Assembly (NCBI RefSeq): GCF_003987645.1
Contig: NZ_NGKA01000004.1
Coordinates: forward strand, 80,960-144,959
Source of the DNA: Vagococcus elongatus
GTDB taxonomy: Bacteria; Bacillota; Bacilli; Lactobacillales; Vagococcaceae
Direction: 5' to 3'
Length of the DNA stretch: 64,000 bases
In this document: positions 18,135 to 28,900 of the stretch, piece by piece
Position numbering within the stretch: position 1 is the stretch's first letter
Layout: each line of letters begins with the position of its first letter
Position numbers and translations under genes: made by a program
The notes under the pieces: generated by a model
What the model was told of the DNA's origin: nothing
The model's input: only the letters and a program-made list of their open reading frames with translations
Databases searched by the model: none

Positions 18135-19517
18135 TTAAAAATCTTGAGAATAAGGTAATTTTTTAGCATAACCGACCTTATTTTCCTGACGAGAGCGGGC
18201 AATTCCAAGAGAATCGTTCGGAACATCTTTAGTGATTGTTGAGCCGGCAGCTAGAAATGCATTTTCCCCGACGGTCACAGGAGAAATAATATTGACGTTG
18301 CAGCCAATAAATGAATGATCTCCAATCACTGAGCGATGTTTATGTTTACCGTCAAAGTTGACAAAGACTGTTCCACAACCCACATTAATGTCCTTGCCTA
18401 AATCCGCATCCCCGACATACGTCAAGTGTCCGACTTTAGTTTCTTCACCTAAAGTTGAATTTTTGATTTCTACAAAGTTCCCCACATGGACGTTTTCACC
18501 TATCGTTGAATTCGGACGGATATGAGCGTAAGGGCCCACATCGGCACCGGATTTTATGATTGACTGCTCCACCATCGATGAGTTGATGGTGACATCTTCA
18601 TGAATCTTACTATCAATGATTTCACTGTTGGCACCGATCAGGCAATTAGAGCCGATCTCAGTCGTTCCTTTTAACATAACACCCGGTTCGATAAGTGTAT
18701 CGTTGCCGATTTTCACATCGATATCGATATACGCAGCTCCAGCATCAACGAAGCTCACGCCGTTTACCATATGCTGGTCATTGATGCGTTTGCGCATGGT
18801 TGCAGCGGCTTCTGCTAGGGCTTGACGATTGTTGATTCCAATCGACTCGGAAAAATCTTTCATTTGATAGGCTTCGACCACTTCTCCTTGGGATTGCAAA
18901 ATACCAATCACATCCGGCAAATAATACTCTTGCTGTTCATTCTGATTATCAACTTTCCCCAATGACGCAAACAAGGCTTGATTATCAAAACAAAAAGTTC
19001 CGGTATTGATTTCATCGACTGCTTTTTCTTCTTCACTGGCATCTTTTTCTTCCACGATTTTTAAAACCTGTCCCGAAGTTTCGTCACGGATGATTCGGCC
19101 ATAACTGAACGGGTCTGGCGCTTTGACAGTCAAAACTGTTGCCTTAGCTCCGCTTTTTTCATGATGTTCAAAGAGTGACTTCAACGTTTCCTGCCGCAAT
19201 AAAGGTGTATCTCCACAGACAACCAGTGTGGTCCCTTCTTTGTCAGCTAAAATATCTTTCGTCTGGAGTACCGCATGACCAGTTCCCAGCTGTTCCTCCT
19301 GCAAAATATATTTGGTGCGTTCGCCTAGATTTTTTTGTACTTCTTCAGCACCGAACCCCACCACTGTCACCACTTCATCAGGAGAAAGACTTTCCACCTG
19401 AGTCAGGACATGATCTACCATGGACCTGCCGGCAATTTCATGGAGCACCTTATATTTTTTCGATTTCATCCTTGAGCCCTGACCAGCTGCCAAAATAACT
19501 GTGTATCTATTTCCCAT
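18135..19517 (-). CDS. glmU: Bifunctional GlcNAc-1-phosphate uridyltransferase / glucosamine-1-phosphate acetyltransferase
   Basis: GlmU makes UDP-GlcNAc for wall synthesis. The N-terminal pyrophosphorylase domain has LAAGQGSRMKS (9-19) and GTGHAVLQ. The C-terminal left-handed beta-helix (about 255-450) shows hexapeptide repeats such as IGSNCLIG and the acetyltransferase signature around HIRPNSTIGENVHVGNFVEI. Length 460 is normal. It starts 2 bp after the purR stop, so the two are co-transcribed. Confidence 0.97.
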   Translation of the reverse strand: MGNRYTVILAAGQGSRMKSKKYKVLHEIAGRSMVDHVLTQVESLSPDEVVTVVGFGAEEVQKNLGERTKYILQEEQLGTGHAVLQTKDILADKEGTTLVVCGDTPLLRQETLKSLFEHHEKSGAKATVLTVKAPDPFSYGRIIRDETSGQVLKIVEEKDASEEEKAVDEINTGTFCFDNQALFASLGKVDNQNEQQEYYLPDVIGILQSQGEVVEAYQMKDFSESIGINNRQALAEAAATMRKRINDQHMVNGVSFVDAGAAYIDIDVKIGNDTLIEPGVMLKGTTEIGSNCLIGANSEIIDSKIHEDVTINSSMVEQSIIKSGADVGPYAHIRPNSTIGENVHVGNFVEIKNSTLGEETKVGHLTYVGDADLGKDINVGCGTVFVNFDGKHKHRSVIGDHSFIGCNVNIISPVTVGENAFLAAGSTITKDVPNDSLGIARSRQENKVGYAKKLPYSQDF

Positions 19518-19519
19518 CC

Positions 19520-20356
19520 TTAACTCTCCTTTTGTTGTTCATCTTCAAAATATGTCCCCGGTCTGACACTGATCGTTCTAGTGTGCGTGTCTACGGCATC
19601 CACACACAACAAGGAATGATAGTTGTCGATTACTCGTTGTCCAGTGAAACGAGATTCGGCAAACACGCAAATGCCGGCCAGCTCCGCCTCAAATTCTTCG
19701 ATAAGTCCCTTCATACCATTCACAGTGCCGCCCCCCTTCATAAAATCATCTACTACGAGGACTCTTGCTCCTCGCGCAAGACTTCGTTTGGATAATTCCA
19801 TTTTTTCGATTCTTTCAGAGGACCCTGAAACATAGTTCACACTGACTGTGGAGCCTTCTGTGATTTTGGAATCTCTACGGACAATCACAAAAGGAACATT
19901 CAAGTTGTACGCTACGGCTTGGGCAATTGGGACCCCCTTGGTTGCTACTGTCATGACCGCCGTCACGTTCTCATTTGAAAATTTGGAGGCAATGATACGC
20001 CCCACTTTTCTTAATATGTCAGGATTGCCCAACATGTCAGATAAATAAACGTAGCCTCCCGGCAAAAGTCGATTGCTTTCAGATAGTTTTTGACACAAAT
20101 CCTCGACTATTTCCAATGCTCTGGCTTCAGACATTTTAGGGATGTAGCGCACACCGCCGGCCGCACCAGGCAGTGTTTCCAAAAAGCCTAAATCTCTTTC
20201 GGCAAAGGTTCGTTTGACGATAGAAAGATCCTCACTGATGGATGATTTTGCTGAACCGTATTTCTTCGAAAAGTACGTCAATGAGATCAGCGTATGAGGA
20301 TGTTCCAATAGATAGTAGGTGATATCTATTAAACGTTCGCTTCTACGAATTTTCAT
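19520..20356 (-). CDS. purR: Purine operon repressor
   Basis: PurR has an N-terminal winged helix and a phosphoribosyltransferase-like effector domain that binds PRPP. The start MKIRRSERLIDITYYLLEHP, with a GAGGAG site 5 bases upstream, gives 278 residues and matches Bacillus PurR from its first residue. An ATG 33 bases earlier lacks such support. LPGGYVYLSD, TVATKGVPIAQA and the PRPP-binding VLVVDDFMKGGGT are conserved. It heads the purR-glmU-prs unit, placing a PRPP sensor with the PRPP synthase gene. Confidence 0.95.
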   Translation of the reverse strand: MKIRRSERLIDITYYLLEHPHTLISLTYFSKKYGSAKSSISEDLSIVKRTFAERDLGFLETLPGAAGGVRYIPKMSEARALEIVEDLCQKLSESNRLLPGGYVYLSDMLGNPDILRKVGRIIASKFSNENVTAVMTVATKGVPIAQAVAYNLNVPFVIVRRDSKITEGSTVSVNYVSGSSERIEKMELSKRSLARGARVLVVDDFMKGGGTVNGMKGLIEEFEAELAGICVFAESRFTGQRVIDNYHSLLCVDAVDTHTRTISVRPGTYFEDEQQKES

Positions 20357-20443
20357 CCTATCTCCTCTTTTCATTAGTTTTCTAGCCAATTATAGATGGT
20401 TGACATAAAATTTACTAGTTTTTTATTTTTCTTTCCCATTATA

Positions 20444-20477
20444 ACAAAAAAAGGAAAAGAATGTTCGTCTTTTCCTC
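20444..20477 (-). terminator. Terminator after znuB
   Basis: On the minus strand the stem AGGAAAAGA/TCTTTTCCT (loop of about 7) is followed by a run of T. It abuts the znuB TGA. Confidence 0.75.
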
Positions 20478-21302
20478 TCATTTTAATTTTTTGGCGTAAC
20501 GGGACTTGAGACCTTTGCCAATGCCGATCAGCAGAAATATCCCGATAAAAATCAGGGTGATCGTCGCCCCGGCAGGTGTGTCTAATTGGTAGGATGCGAC
20601 TAGCCCGCTAGTCATGCCCAACAACCCCACGCCTACGCTGATAAGGATGACTTGATTGAAGCCTTTGCCTAGCCGCATGGAAATAGCGGCCGGCAGCACC
20701 ATGATCGCCGAAATCAGCAATGCCCCTGCAATTGGAATCATGATTGTGATAGCTGTTCCTGTCAGCACATTAAATAAAATCGACATCAGTTTCACAGGCA
20801 GACCATCCACATGGGCTGTGTCTTCGTCAAATGTCAGGACATACATGGGCCGACGGAATAAAATATATAATAAAACTAAAAAGACCATCATCAAGCCTAA
20901 AATAATCACTTGGTCACGATTGATCGTCACAATCGAGCCAAATAAATATTCATTGATTTTCATTCCTTTGCTGCCTTGGTTGAACTTCATCAAAACCAAT
21001 GCCAAAGCTAAACCGCCAGACATTAGAATAGCCGTACTGATTTCAGAATAGGTACTGTAAATCGTGCGTAAATATTCTAAAATAAAAGCCGCCGCAATGA
21101 CGACCAGCAATGTGGTCACCGTTGGATTGATATTCACCAGAAAGCCTAGAGCCACTCCCGCCAAAGAAACATGGGACAATGTATCGGCTAAAAGGGATTG
21201 CCTGCGAATCACCAAAAAAACACCTAACAGAGGTGCAATGACAGCCATAAAACATGAAGCAATCAATGCCCGAATCATGAACTCATATGAAAACATCGCC
21301 AT
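20478..21302 (-). CDS. znuB: Zinc ABC transporter permease (ZnuB/AdcB)
   Basis: This 274-residue ABC-3 family permease has 8 or so hydrophobic segments and family motifs [21 protein letters not shown] (about 26-46, given as a pattern) and [12 protein letters not shown]. It forms the membrane channel for Zn(II) with ZnuC. An AGGAGG site lies 7 bases before the ATG, and its first 28 bases overlap znuC, implying translational coupling. No periplasmic-type binding lipoprotein gene follows; it must be encoded elsewhere. Confidence 0.92.
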   Translation of the reverse strand: MAMFSYEFMIRALIASCFMAVIAPLLGVFLVIRRQSLLADTLSHVSLAGVALGFLVNINPTVTTLLVVIAAAFILEYLRTIYSTYSEISTAILMSGGLALALVLMKFNQGSKGMKINEYLFGSIVTINRDQVIILGLMMVFLVLLYILFRRPMYVLTFDEDTAHVDGLPVKLMSILFNVLTGTAITIMIPIAGALLISAIMVLPAAISMRLGKGFNQVILISVGVGLLGMTSGLVASYQLDTPAGATITLIFIGIFLLIGIGKGLKSRYAKKLK

Positions 21303-21955
21303 TGGGAATCCTCCTTCCTGATAAGACGGATATGCCGGTCAGCATATTGTTTGATATCCTCATGGTCGTGGGTAATCATCAAGATTCCCTTGTCATGATC
21401 ATGGGCATTATGTCTGAGCAACTTATAAAAATCCCCCCGGGACGTTTCATCCATCCCTGTGGTAGGTTCATCTAAAATAAATAAATCTGGGTCCGTCGCA
21501 AACACGCGCGCCAGGGAAATCCGCTGCTTTTGCCCACCGGAAAGTTCTCCAATCTTTTTTTGGCGCATGTCCCACATATTCACTGCAAGCAATGCTTTTT
21601 TCACATGGTCATGATCTTTTTTGGTCAACGGCTTGAACCACCGATTTCTCGGAAATCTGCCAGATTCTACTAATTCCAGAACGGTACTGGGAAATCCCGC
21701 ATTATAAGATGAAATTTGCTGAGGAATATAGCCTATGCTCAAGGGCTTCCCGTCGATGTTGTGTGTTGCAATCGTTGCTTTTCCCGCTGCCGGCTTTAAC
21801 AAACCCAGCGTATTTTTTATCAATGTTGATTTAGCCGCGCCGTTTTCTCCCGTCAGGATGACAAACTCACCTGCATCCACATGGTAGGAAACATCTTCCA
21901 ACACCGGTTCATCCCCATAATAAAATGTTAAATTTTCTACCTTGATGTAATTCAA
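21275..21955 (-). CDS. znuC: Zinc ABC transporter ATP-binding protein (ZnuC/AdcC), TTG start
   Basis: The 226-residue ATPase has Walker [10 protein letters not shown] (36-44), signature [14 protein letters not shown], Walker [10 protein letters not shown] and the switch histidine in MITHDHED. The start codon is TTG with a GGAGG site about 8 bases upstream. It powers zinc import with ZnuB. A Zur-type box lies about 20 bp upstream of the start, so the operon should be de-repressed when zinc is scarce. Confidence 0.92.
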   Translation of the reverse strand: MNYIKVENLTFYYGDEPVLEDVSYHVDAGEFVILTGENGAAKSTLIKNTLGLLKPAAGKATIATHNIDGKPLSIGYIPQQISSYNAGFPSTVLELVESGRFPRNRWFKPLTKKDHDHVKKALLAVNMWDMRQKKIGELSGGQKQRISLARVFATDPDLFILDEPTTGMDETSRGDFYKLLRHNAHDHDKGILMITHDHEDIKQYADRHIRLIRKEDSQWRCFHMSS

Positions 21956-21973
21956 GACTATCCTCCTTCAGTC

Positions 21974-21994
21974 AAAGCGTAATTGTTACGTTTT
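21974..21994 (-). promoter_or_regulatory. Zur box upstream of znuCB
   Basis: On the plus strand the arms are AAAGCGTAAT and TTACGTTTT with a short TG centre. Compared with the Bacillus Zur consensus (AAATCGTAAT-n-ATTACGATTT), 17 of 20 fixed positions match, and the core CGTAA/TTACG is intact. Its position just upstream of the zinc transporter supports the assignment. Confidence 0.75.
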
Positions 21995-22050
21995 AACTAC
22001 AAAATCTTACCATTTTGTTTTCAAACAGTCAACTAAATAATGTCAAAGAA

Positions 22051-22083
22051 AAAGGCAGCGTGACAAAACGTCACGTTGCCTTT
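22051..22083 (-). terminator. Terminator after rny
   Basis: The stem AAAGGCAGCGTGAC pairs with GTCACGTTGCCTTT (one G-U) 5 bp after the rny stop. Confidence 0.75.
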
Positions 22084-22087
22084 GTAC

Positions 22088-23647
22088 CTATTTCGCATAT
22101 TCAACTGCTCGTGTTTCTCTTACAACGGTCACTTTGATATGACCTGGATATTCAAGCTCATCTTCAATTCGTTTGCGGATATCGCGGACAAGTAATGTTG
22201 CCTGATCATCGAAAATTTCTTCAGGTTTTACCATAATCCGAACTTCCCGTCCTGCTTGGACAGCAAAGCTGTAATCCACGCCCTTAAAGTCATTGGCAAT
22301 TCCTTCCAAGCGTTCCAAACGTTTGATGTAATTTTCCAAGGACTCGCTGCGGGCTCCCGGTCTTGCAGCAGACAATGCATCAGCTGCTGCCACTAATACC
22401 GAGATAACAGACGTTGCTTCTGTATCTCCATGGTGAGAAGCAATAGAATTGATGACTACCGCCGGCTCTTTATATTTTTTCGCCAGCTCTGTTCCTACTT
22501 CTACGTGGGAACCTTCCACTTCACGGTCAATTGCTTTACCGATATCATGTAAAAATCCGGCACGTTTCGCAAGATCTACATCTTCACCCAACTCGCCTGC
22601 TAACACTCCCGTCAGTTTGGCGACCTCGATGGAGTGGTTTAATACGTTTTGACCATAACTTGTTCTGAAACGCATCCTTCCCATGATCTTGATCAAATCT
22701 GGATGCAAGGTATGGATACCCACTTCAAAAGCAGCATTTTCTCCATACTCGCGAATACGTTCGTCCATTTCTTTTCTAGCCTTATCCACCATTTCCTCAA
22801 TTCGAGCCGGGTGGATACGTCCGTCTTGAATCAGCTTTTCCAAAGCCATCCGGGCAATCTCCCGTCGAATCGGATCAAAGCCGGATAAAACTACTGCTTC
22901 AGGTGTATCATCGATAATCAAATCGATTCCCGTCAACGTCTCCAACGTTCGGATGTTCCGTCCTTCACGTCCGATAATCCGACCCTTCATCTCGTCGTTT
23001 GGCAAGGTGACCACTGACACTGTAGATTCGGACACTTGATCGGCCGCACATCTCTGCATGGCTAGTGACAACATGTTTTTCGCGATACGATCGGATTCCT
23101 CTTTGACCTGCCGCTCATTTTCTTTCACCATCACTGCTAATTCATGCCCTAAATCTTCTTTTGTTTCAGTCACAATTTTGTTACGTGCCTCATCTCTTGA
23201 TAAAGAGGCTACTTGTTCTAATTTCAACTTCTGCTGATCAATCAATTCTGTTACTTCTCGTTCCCGTTCACCAATCAATTGTTTTCTAGAATCGAGTTTT
23301 TCTTCTTTCTCTTCCAATGAGTTTTCTCGCTTAACAAGAGCTTCATCTTTACGATCAATATTAGTTTCTCTCTGAAGTAAACGATTTTCTTGAACTTTGA
23401 CTTCGCTTCTGCGCTCTTTCAACTCACTTTCAACTTCCAGACGATACCTCTGATTCTCTTCTTTGGCTTCCAACAATGCTTCTTTTTTTAACGTTTCCGA
23501 CTCACGCTTTGCTTCTTCCAAAATCCCTTCAGCTGTGTTTTTTGCTCCGTCAATCGTCTTTTCATGACGTGTTTTAGCAACATAAAAACCTGCCAAAAGG
23601 CCTACAATCAAACCGATGATACCGAGGACGATAGAAATTGCTTCCAT
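22088..23647 (-). CDS. rny: Ribonuclease Y
   Basis: RNase Y is the membrane-bound endoribonuclease that initiates mRNA decay in many Firmicutes. The 519-residue protein has an N-terminal membrane helix (4-23) and a long charged coiled coil (about 28-190). A KH domain with [17 protein letters not shown] (about 213-229) and an HD domain with FLHDIGKA (about 365) follow. Length is typical. It is monocistronic here, whereas in many relatives it follows recA downstream of pgsA, which is 10 kb away in this window. Confidence 0.97.
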   Translation of the reverse strand: MEAISIVLGIIGLIVGLLAGFYVAKTRHEKTIDGAKNTAEGILEEAKRESETLKKEALLEAKEENQRYRLEVESELKERRSEVKVQENRLLQRETNIDRKDEALVKRENSLEEKEEKLDSRKQLIGEREREVTELIDQQKLKLEQVASLSRDEARNKIVTETKEDLGHELAVMVKENERQVKEESDRIAKNMLSLAMQRCAADQVSESTVSVVTLPNDEMKGRIIGREGRNIRTLETLTGIDLIIDDTPEAVVLSGFDPIRREIARMALEKLIQDGRIHPARIEEMVDKARKEMDERIREYGENAAFEVGIHTLHPDLIKIMGRMRFRTSYGQNVLNHSIEVAKLTGVLAGELGEDVDLAKRAGFLHDIGKAIDREVEGSHVEVGTELAKKYKEPAVVINSIASHHGDTEATSVISVLVAAADALSAARPGARSESLENYIKRLERLEGIANDFKGVDYSFAVQAGREVRIMVKPEEIFDDQATLLVRDIRKRIEDELEYPGHIKVTVVRETRAVEYAK

Positions 23648-23857
23648 CTTATGACACCTCCGTAAAATCTTTAGTTATGTGTTTTCTTTTGATAAAAGAA
23701 TAGTTATTATCACATGCTTGTTTGCATAAGTGTATAAAGTTACACACTCTTAATTTTAATCTTTATAGAGGGAAGTGTCAATCTTAATAATTGTGGCTCA
23801 TTTAGTGATATGCGGGAATGCTGTTTCATCAGGCATACGGATGGAAAAGTAAATTTT

Positions 23858-24640
23858 TTATATGAAAATTCTAATGCCATTGTAAATATTAATCAGCAAA
23901 ACAAGAAAAATCACCAGCTGGAAAACTTTGCTGACTTTTTCTTCGGAAAAGATCCCGCTTAGTTTAGCACCCAGCCATCCGCCAAGAACAGCCGCCGGAA
24001 TAATAAACAATAACATATTCAAATCATAGGACTGAAAACCTGTCGTTGTCCCAATCGTAACCAGCTTTGCCAGTTGTGAAAAGAAAATCGTAATAATGGA
24101 GTAAACAGTGGCTTCTTTGATTGGCAAATAAAAACACATCATCAGCAGAGCAACATTGATAGGGCCGCCGCCGATTCCCAAAAGACTGGCTAGAAATCCT
24201 AAAATAAAGCCTACGATCACATACCAATGGTTTTTCCGCAAATCAATATGCCAAGAATTATTTTTTGAATAAAAATAGGCAAATAATAAGGTAATGACAG
24301 TTAAAATGATTTGAATCAGCATCACCATCTCGCTGTCTAACTGACTCATCAGTTGTTCAAACACAAGATTGCCTATTGAGCCTCCGGCGACCGCACCGGC
24401 GGAAATCAATAGTGCCAGAACCCACTGAACGGTTATTTTATTTTTCATTTGACGCAGTGTCGAGACGATGGACATGGTAAACACCGCCACACTGGAATAA
24501 AATGAAATTGCCGCCACCTGATGGGCACCGATAAAATCAAGGACGGGTTTAATGATGACCCCGCCTCCCATCCCAGATATGGCACCAACCGTGTTCGCTA
24601 AAATAATCACTACAAAATAGATTATCCCCGTCCACATCAT
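23858..24640 (-). CDS. TauE/SafE family sulfite/organosulfonate exporter-like permease
   Basis: The 260-residue protein has about eight hydrophobic segments and the two family repeats: ISGMGGGVIIKPVLDFIGA (about 21-39) and ASLLGIGGGPINVALLMM (about 150-167). TauE/SafE proteins export sulfite or small sulfur acids in characterised cases. The ATG overlaps the stop of the radical-SAM gene by 4 bases (ATGA), so the two are translated together. The pairing suggests export of an anion released by a sulfatase or related reaction; this is inference. Confidence 0.85.
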   Translation of the reverse strand: MMWTGIIYFVVIILANTVGAISGMGGGVIIKPVLDFIGAHQVAAISFYSSVAVFTMSIVSTLRQMKNKITVQWVLALLISAGAVAGGSIGNLVFEQLMSQLDSEMVMLIQIILTVITLLFAYFYSKNNSWHIDLRKNHWYVIVGFILGFLASLLGIGGGPINVALLMMCFYLPIKEATVYSIITIFFSQLAKLVTIGTTTGFQSYDLNMLLFIIPAAVLGGWLGAKLSGIFSEEKVSKVFQLVIFLVLLINIYNGIRIFI

Positions 24641-25758
24641 CTAATGACCTTCTCTCTTGTTTCGATAATAGTTTCTATTTGCGGCACGAATTTTTTCAAA
24701 AATGTTTGGTAGCCGCAAAAGTCTCCTTGTTTGTTCACGTACATAGCATCTTTCATTCGTTTGCATCCTCCGTTGCACATTTTCAAAAATGGACACTCCT
24801 GGCAAAAGCCTGACAAATCTCTTGGTTCACAGAGGAACATTTTTGATACATCTTGTTCAAATAACTCCCGCAAACTTTTTTCTTGAATGTAGCCTAAACG
24901 GTAATTATCCAGCACATAAAAATCGCAAGGATAAACACTGCCGTCCGCCTCGATCACATACTGAATTTGACAGTTCCCTAATATCCCGCAAGCAGTCAGC
25001 TGACCGGCAACAAGCAAGTTGAAAACATCATCAAACAGTTTGACACTGCGATACGTCCCCCGTTTGAACTCATCCAGCCACAATTGGAACAACTGCTGAT
25101 AAAATGAAGCAAAACGTTTAGGGGTCAAGGCATAGCGGCTTCTTTTTTCTGCACCAAAATCATCTAGGCAAGGAATGAACTGGACATAGTCGATGTTTTC
25201 TTTTTGAAGGAAACGATACACTTTTTTTGGCTCTCCGGCCAGCTGGTTCGTTAATACGCATAAAACATTATAGTCGATAGCATAGTCATCCAATAATTTT
25301 TTGGTTTTTAATACCCGCTGATAGGTTCCTCTGCCCTTGGCATCCAAACGATATAAATCATGAAACATCGCTGGTCCGTCAATGGAAAGGCCTACTAAAA
25401 AATCATAGTCCTTAAATAAACGGCACCATCTTTCGTTAACAACGATACCATTTGTCTGTATAGCATAATGGACTTCTACGTCAATCGTTTCTATATACTC
25501 ATCAACCAAGCTCGTTAAATGCCGATAATAATTTAAACCAGCTAGCGTAGGTTCTCCCCCTTGAAAAGCAAGCGTCAGCTGATCACCATTTTCTAAATCA
25601 GAAAATATTTGTGCGATCATCTTTTCTGTCGTCTCTTTAGTCATTCTTCCATAAGATTCGACTTCCCTTAATGACGTTACGTCCGCATAAAAACAATATT
25701 GACAGCGAATATTACATAATCCTGAAGCTGGTTTTATCAACACTGACACATGCTTCAT
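24637..25758 (-). CDS. Radical SAM/SPASM enzyme, anaerobic sulfatase-maturase type
   Basis: The protein is 373 residues from the ATG at 25756-25758, which has AAAGGA 9 bases upstream; the ATG 9 bases earlier touches that site. The radical-SAM cluster C15xxxC19xxC22 is seen in GLCNIRCQYCFYAD, followed by FQGGEPTL. A cysteine-rich SPASM domain (about 260-355) includes CGILGNCQIQY and GFCQECPFLKMCNGGCK. The family turns an active-site Cys or Ser of sulfatases into formylglycine. No sulfatase gene lies in the window. It is coupled to a TauE/SafE exporter. Confidence 0.85.
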   Translation of the reverse strand: MKHVSVLIKPASGLCNIRCQYCFYADVTSLREVESYGRMTKETTEKMIAQIFSDLENGDQLTLAFQGGEPTLAGLNYYRHLTSLVDEYIETIDVEVHYAIQTNGIVVNERWCRLFKDYDFLVGLSIDGPAMFHDLYRLDAKGRGTYQRVLKTKKLLDDYAIDYNVLCVLTNQLAGEPKKVYRFLQKENIDYVQFIPCLDDFGAEKRSRYALTPKRFASFYQQLFQLWLDEFKRGTYRSVKLFDDVFNLLVAGQLTACGILGNCQIQYVIEADGSVYPCDFYVLDNYRLGYIQEKSLRELFEQDVSKMFLCEPRDLSGFCQECPFLKMCNGGCKRMKDAMYVNKQGDFCGYQTFLKKFVPQIETIIETREKVIR

Positions 25759-25987
25759 GTCGTTCATTCCTTTCTCTTAACTTCAACGCCTTTTACCTTT
25801 TTTGATATCCATTTTGCTGAAATTCTCAGCCGATAAGTCTTTCGTTACCAAAAGACACATTTAGTTTCTATTTTCTCACGACTCCTACAAGAATGCCACA
25901 ACATTCACGGCATTTAATCGGCGTTTTTAACAATAACGCTTAATTTGATTAAAAAATTCCGTTATTTTCCGAAGGTGCCTCTATAGG

Positions 25988-28900
25988 CTATTGAAGCAAG
26001 ATGTCGCGAATATCTTGTTCTGTCAACTGACTGGCGGAGGCCCCTAAGATATTCTCGAATAAATCTTTTTTGTTTTCTTGCAGCTGAACCATCTTCTCTT
26101 CAATCGTTCCTTCTGCAATCAAGCGCCAAACTTCCACTTCTTTCTTCTGTCCGAGACGGTGGGCCCGACTTGCCGCTTGGTCTTCCACCGCAGGGTTCCA
26201 CCACAAATCATATAAAATCACCGTGTCGGCTCCCGTCAAGTTTAAACCTGTCCCGCCGGCCTTCAGGGAAATCAAAAAGACATCTTTACTGCCTTGGTTA
26301 AATTCATCCACCATTTGTTGACGGCGGGCAATCGGCGTGCTGCCACGCAAATAAAATGTCTCCACTTGCATCTCCGCCAGCATTTTTTCAATGATAGACA
26401 ACATACTGGTAAACTGCGAAAACAACAGTATCCGGCGATTATTTGCCAAAGCTGATTGAATCAGTTCTTTTAATTGTTCCTGTTTGCCAGAACCGCCGTG
26501 GTAATCCGGTAAAAACAAGGCTGGAGAACAACAAATCTGACGCAGACGGGTCAAGCCGGCTAAAATAGTCATGCGGTTTTGTCGAAAAGCTTCTCCGTCC
26601 ATCTCACTTAACGAATGCTGCATATCTTGAAGCTGAGCCAAATAAATCTTTTTTTGTTCCTTAGTCAACTCACTACGGATAAGCGTCTCGATTTTATCAG
26701 GCAACTCCGTCAATACTTCTTTCTTTTCCCTTCTTAGAACAAAGGGGCGGATCCATTGATTGATTTCTTTAGCAGAAAACTTTTGAAATTTTTTAAATGA
26801 GGGTAGAAAACCGGGCATAATCAAGTGAAAAATCGCCCAAATCTCTTCCAGCCGGTTTTCGATTGGCGTTCCGCTCAATGCAAATCTCTGTTTGGCTGAC
26901 ACTTTTTTGATGGCCTGAAATGTTTTGGTTGCTGAATTTTTTACCATCTGAGCCTCGTCTAGAACTAATGTATCAAAGGTATGGTCCTGATAGCGTTCGC
27001 TGTCTTGACGGAATGTAGCGTAAGAAGTAATCAGCACATCTATTGCCTGTGCCTCATCAATCAGTGTTTTTCTTTTTTCGGCACTGCCGCTGATAACTGC
27101 CGTAGTCAATTCCGGCGCAAATTTTTCCACTTCATATTTCCAATTCAGAACAAGGCTGGCAGGCGCAATCACTATAGACTGGGACAACCGTCCTTCCTCC
27201 TTGGCCTCTTGAAGGTAAGTAATTATTTGGAGCGTTTTCCCCAGACCCATCTCATCTGCCAAAATACCGCCAAAACCGTAGCCGGCCATCATTTTTAACC
27301 AGCGAAATCCCACTTCTTGATAAGGGCGCAGGACAGCGTTGACTTTCTTTGGCAGAACATCGGTCAGTTTTTCCGGCTTCGTCAGCTCCGAGACCATCTT
27401 CTCAAAGTCTTCACTGAATTCAGCATCTTTTACCGAAGCAAATTGATTTTTCAGCAGAATACTTTGGTAGTTAGCCAACCGGACAGTCCCGTTTTGGAAA
27501 GCCAATTCCTCTGGGATAGTCTGAAGACTTTTGGTTATTTCCCGATACGCCTCAGTTTCCAAAGAAACGATTTGTCCGCTTTTCAGCTGGTGATAGGTCT
27601 TGCCCGCATAGATGCTGCGAATCATTTCGTCTACTTCATCTTCATCAATATCAGATACATCAAAATGAATATCCAGCCAAGAATTAGCAGTATCAATCCT
27701 GATTTTAGGCCGGGCTTTCAAACCATCCAAATAAAGTTCCTGCAAGCTGTCATCTAGAGTTACCTCTGCCAGTTGTCGCAATAGCGGCAGCTCCTCTACA
27801 AAGAAGGCATATAAATTTTCAGCCACAGGCAAGGACTTGTAAAAAAGACCCTCAGAAAAACCATAGGATAAGTCTCTCATCGTCTGAAGGACCTCTTCTT
27901 CTTCCCCTATCTTCCGGACCATCAACTCTTGACCGGGCACGTCGCCTAACTGCACTGCCGGCAAAACAACGTCGCCGTATTGAAACTTGACTTCACCCTC
28001 GATACGCCCATCGTTTAAAGTAAGATGAAGCAAGGTTTCCAAAGGCTCCTCCACTAAATTCTCAAACAATTCATCTGCCAGCTCTATTTCGCCGACTTCT
28101 TTAAACACTGGATATAATATGTTGAAAAAATCAGTCACGGCTTCATCTGAAAAAGTTAAAGCAGGTCTAGGCATTCTTTTTTTAGTTTCATAGACTAATT
28201 CAAACTGATTGATTGCTTCAAAGGGCAATTCAAAAAAATAGCCTTGCCAGAAAAACCAATGGTATCCCGGATAATATTCTTCAAACTGTTCTTCCATAAG
28301 GACTTGCAGTTTGCGATGATTTCCCAATACACGAAATCGGTAAGGCTTCTTGTTTGCAGAAAAACCTTTTAACTTTTTCTTTTTTCCATTGATGACTACC
28401 GACACGTTCTGAACGGTTCTTTCCAAAAAGAATAATTCTTTCATCAATTCCTTTGGCAGTGAAATGTTTTTGCCCCAAGGACCTTTTTTTGGCGAATCCT
28501 CCCGTAAAAATTGCTGATGGTCATAGGCTTCCGCTAGTTTCACTAAGCAGTAAAAATCTTCCGCGGCAAAATTATCCTTTCTCAAAGAGTAGTCAGCCTG
28601 AGCAGTAAAATAGAGTCCCTGCTCTTTGAAGACCTGGAAAAATTCTTGAAGGTCCCGGACCACATACAAACGTCCATTTTCATAGCCCAAACGCAAGCCG
28701 ACTGACAACACATCGACAAAATAATAACCGTGAGCCGTGTCTTGCCCTTGGATTACAAACTCTAGTTGCAATCTTTCGTTTGAATTTTTTGTCTGAGCTT
28801 GCACCATCATCACCAAGTCGATAGCTTCATACAGCAGCATCTCCTCGTGGGTCGGGCCGTGATGGATGATATTGTCTTGATATTCATCCTGCATCTCTAC

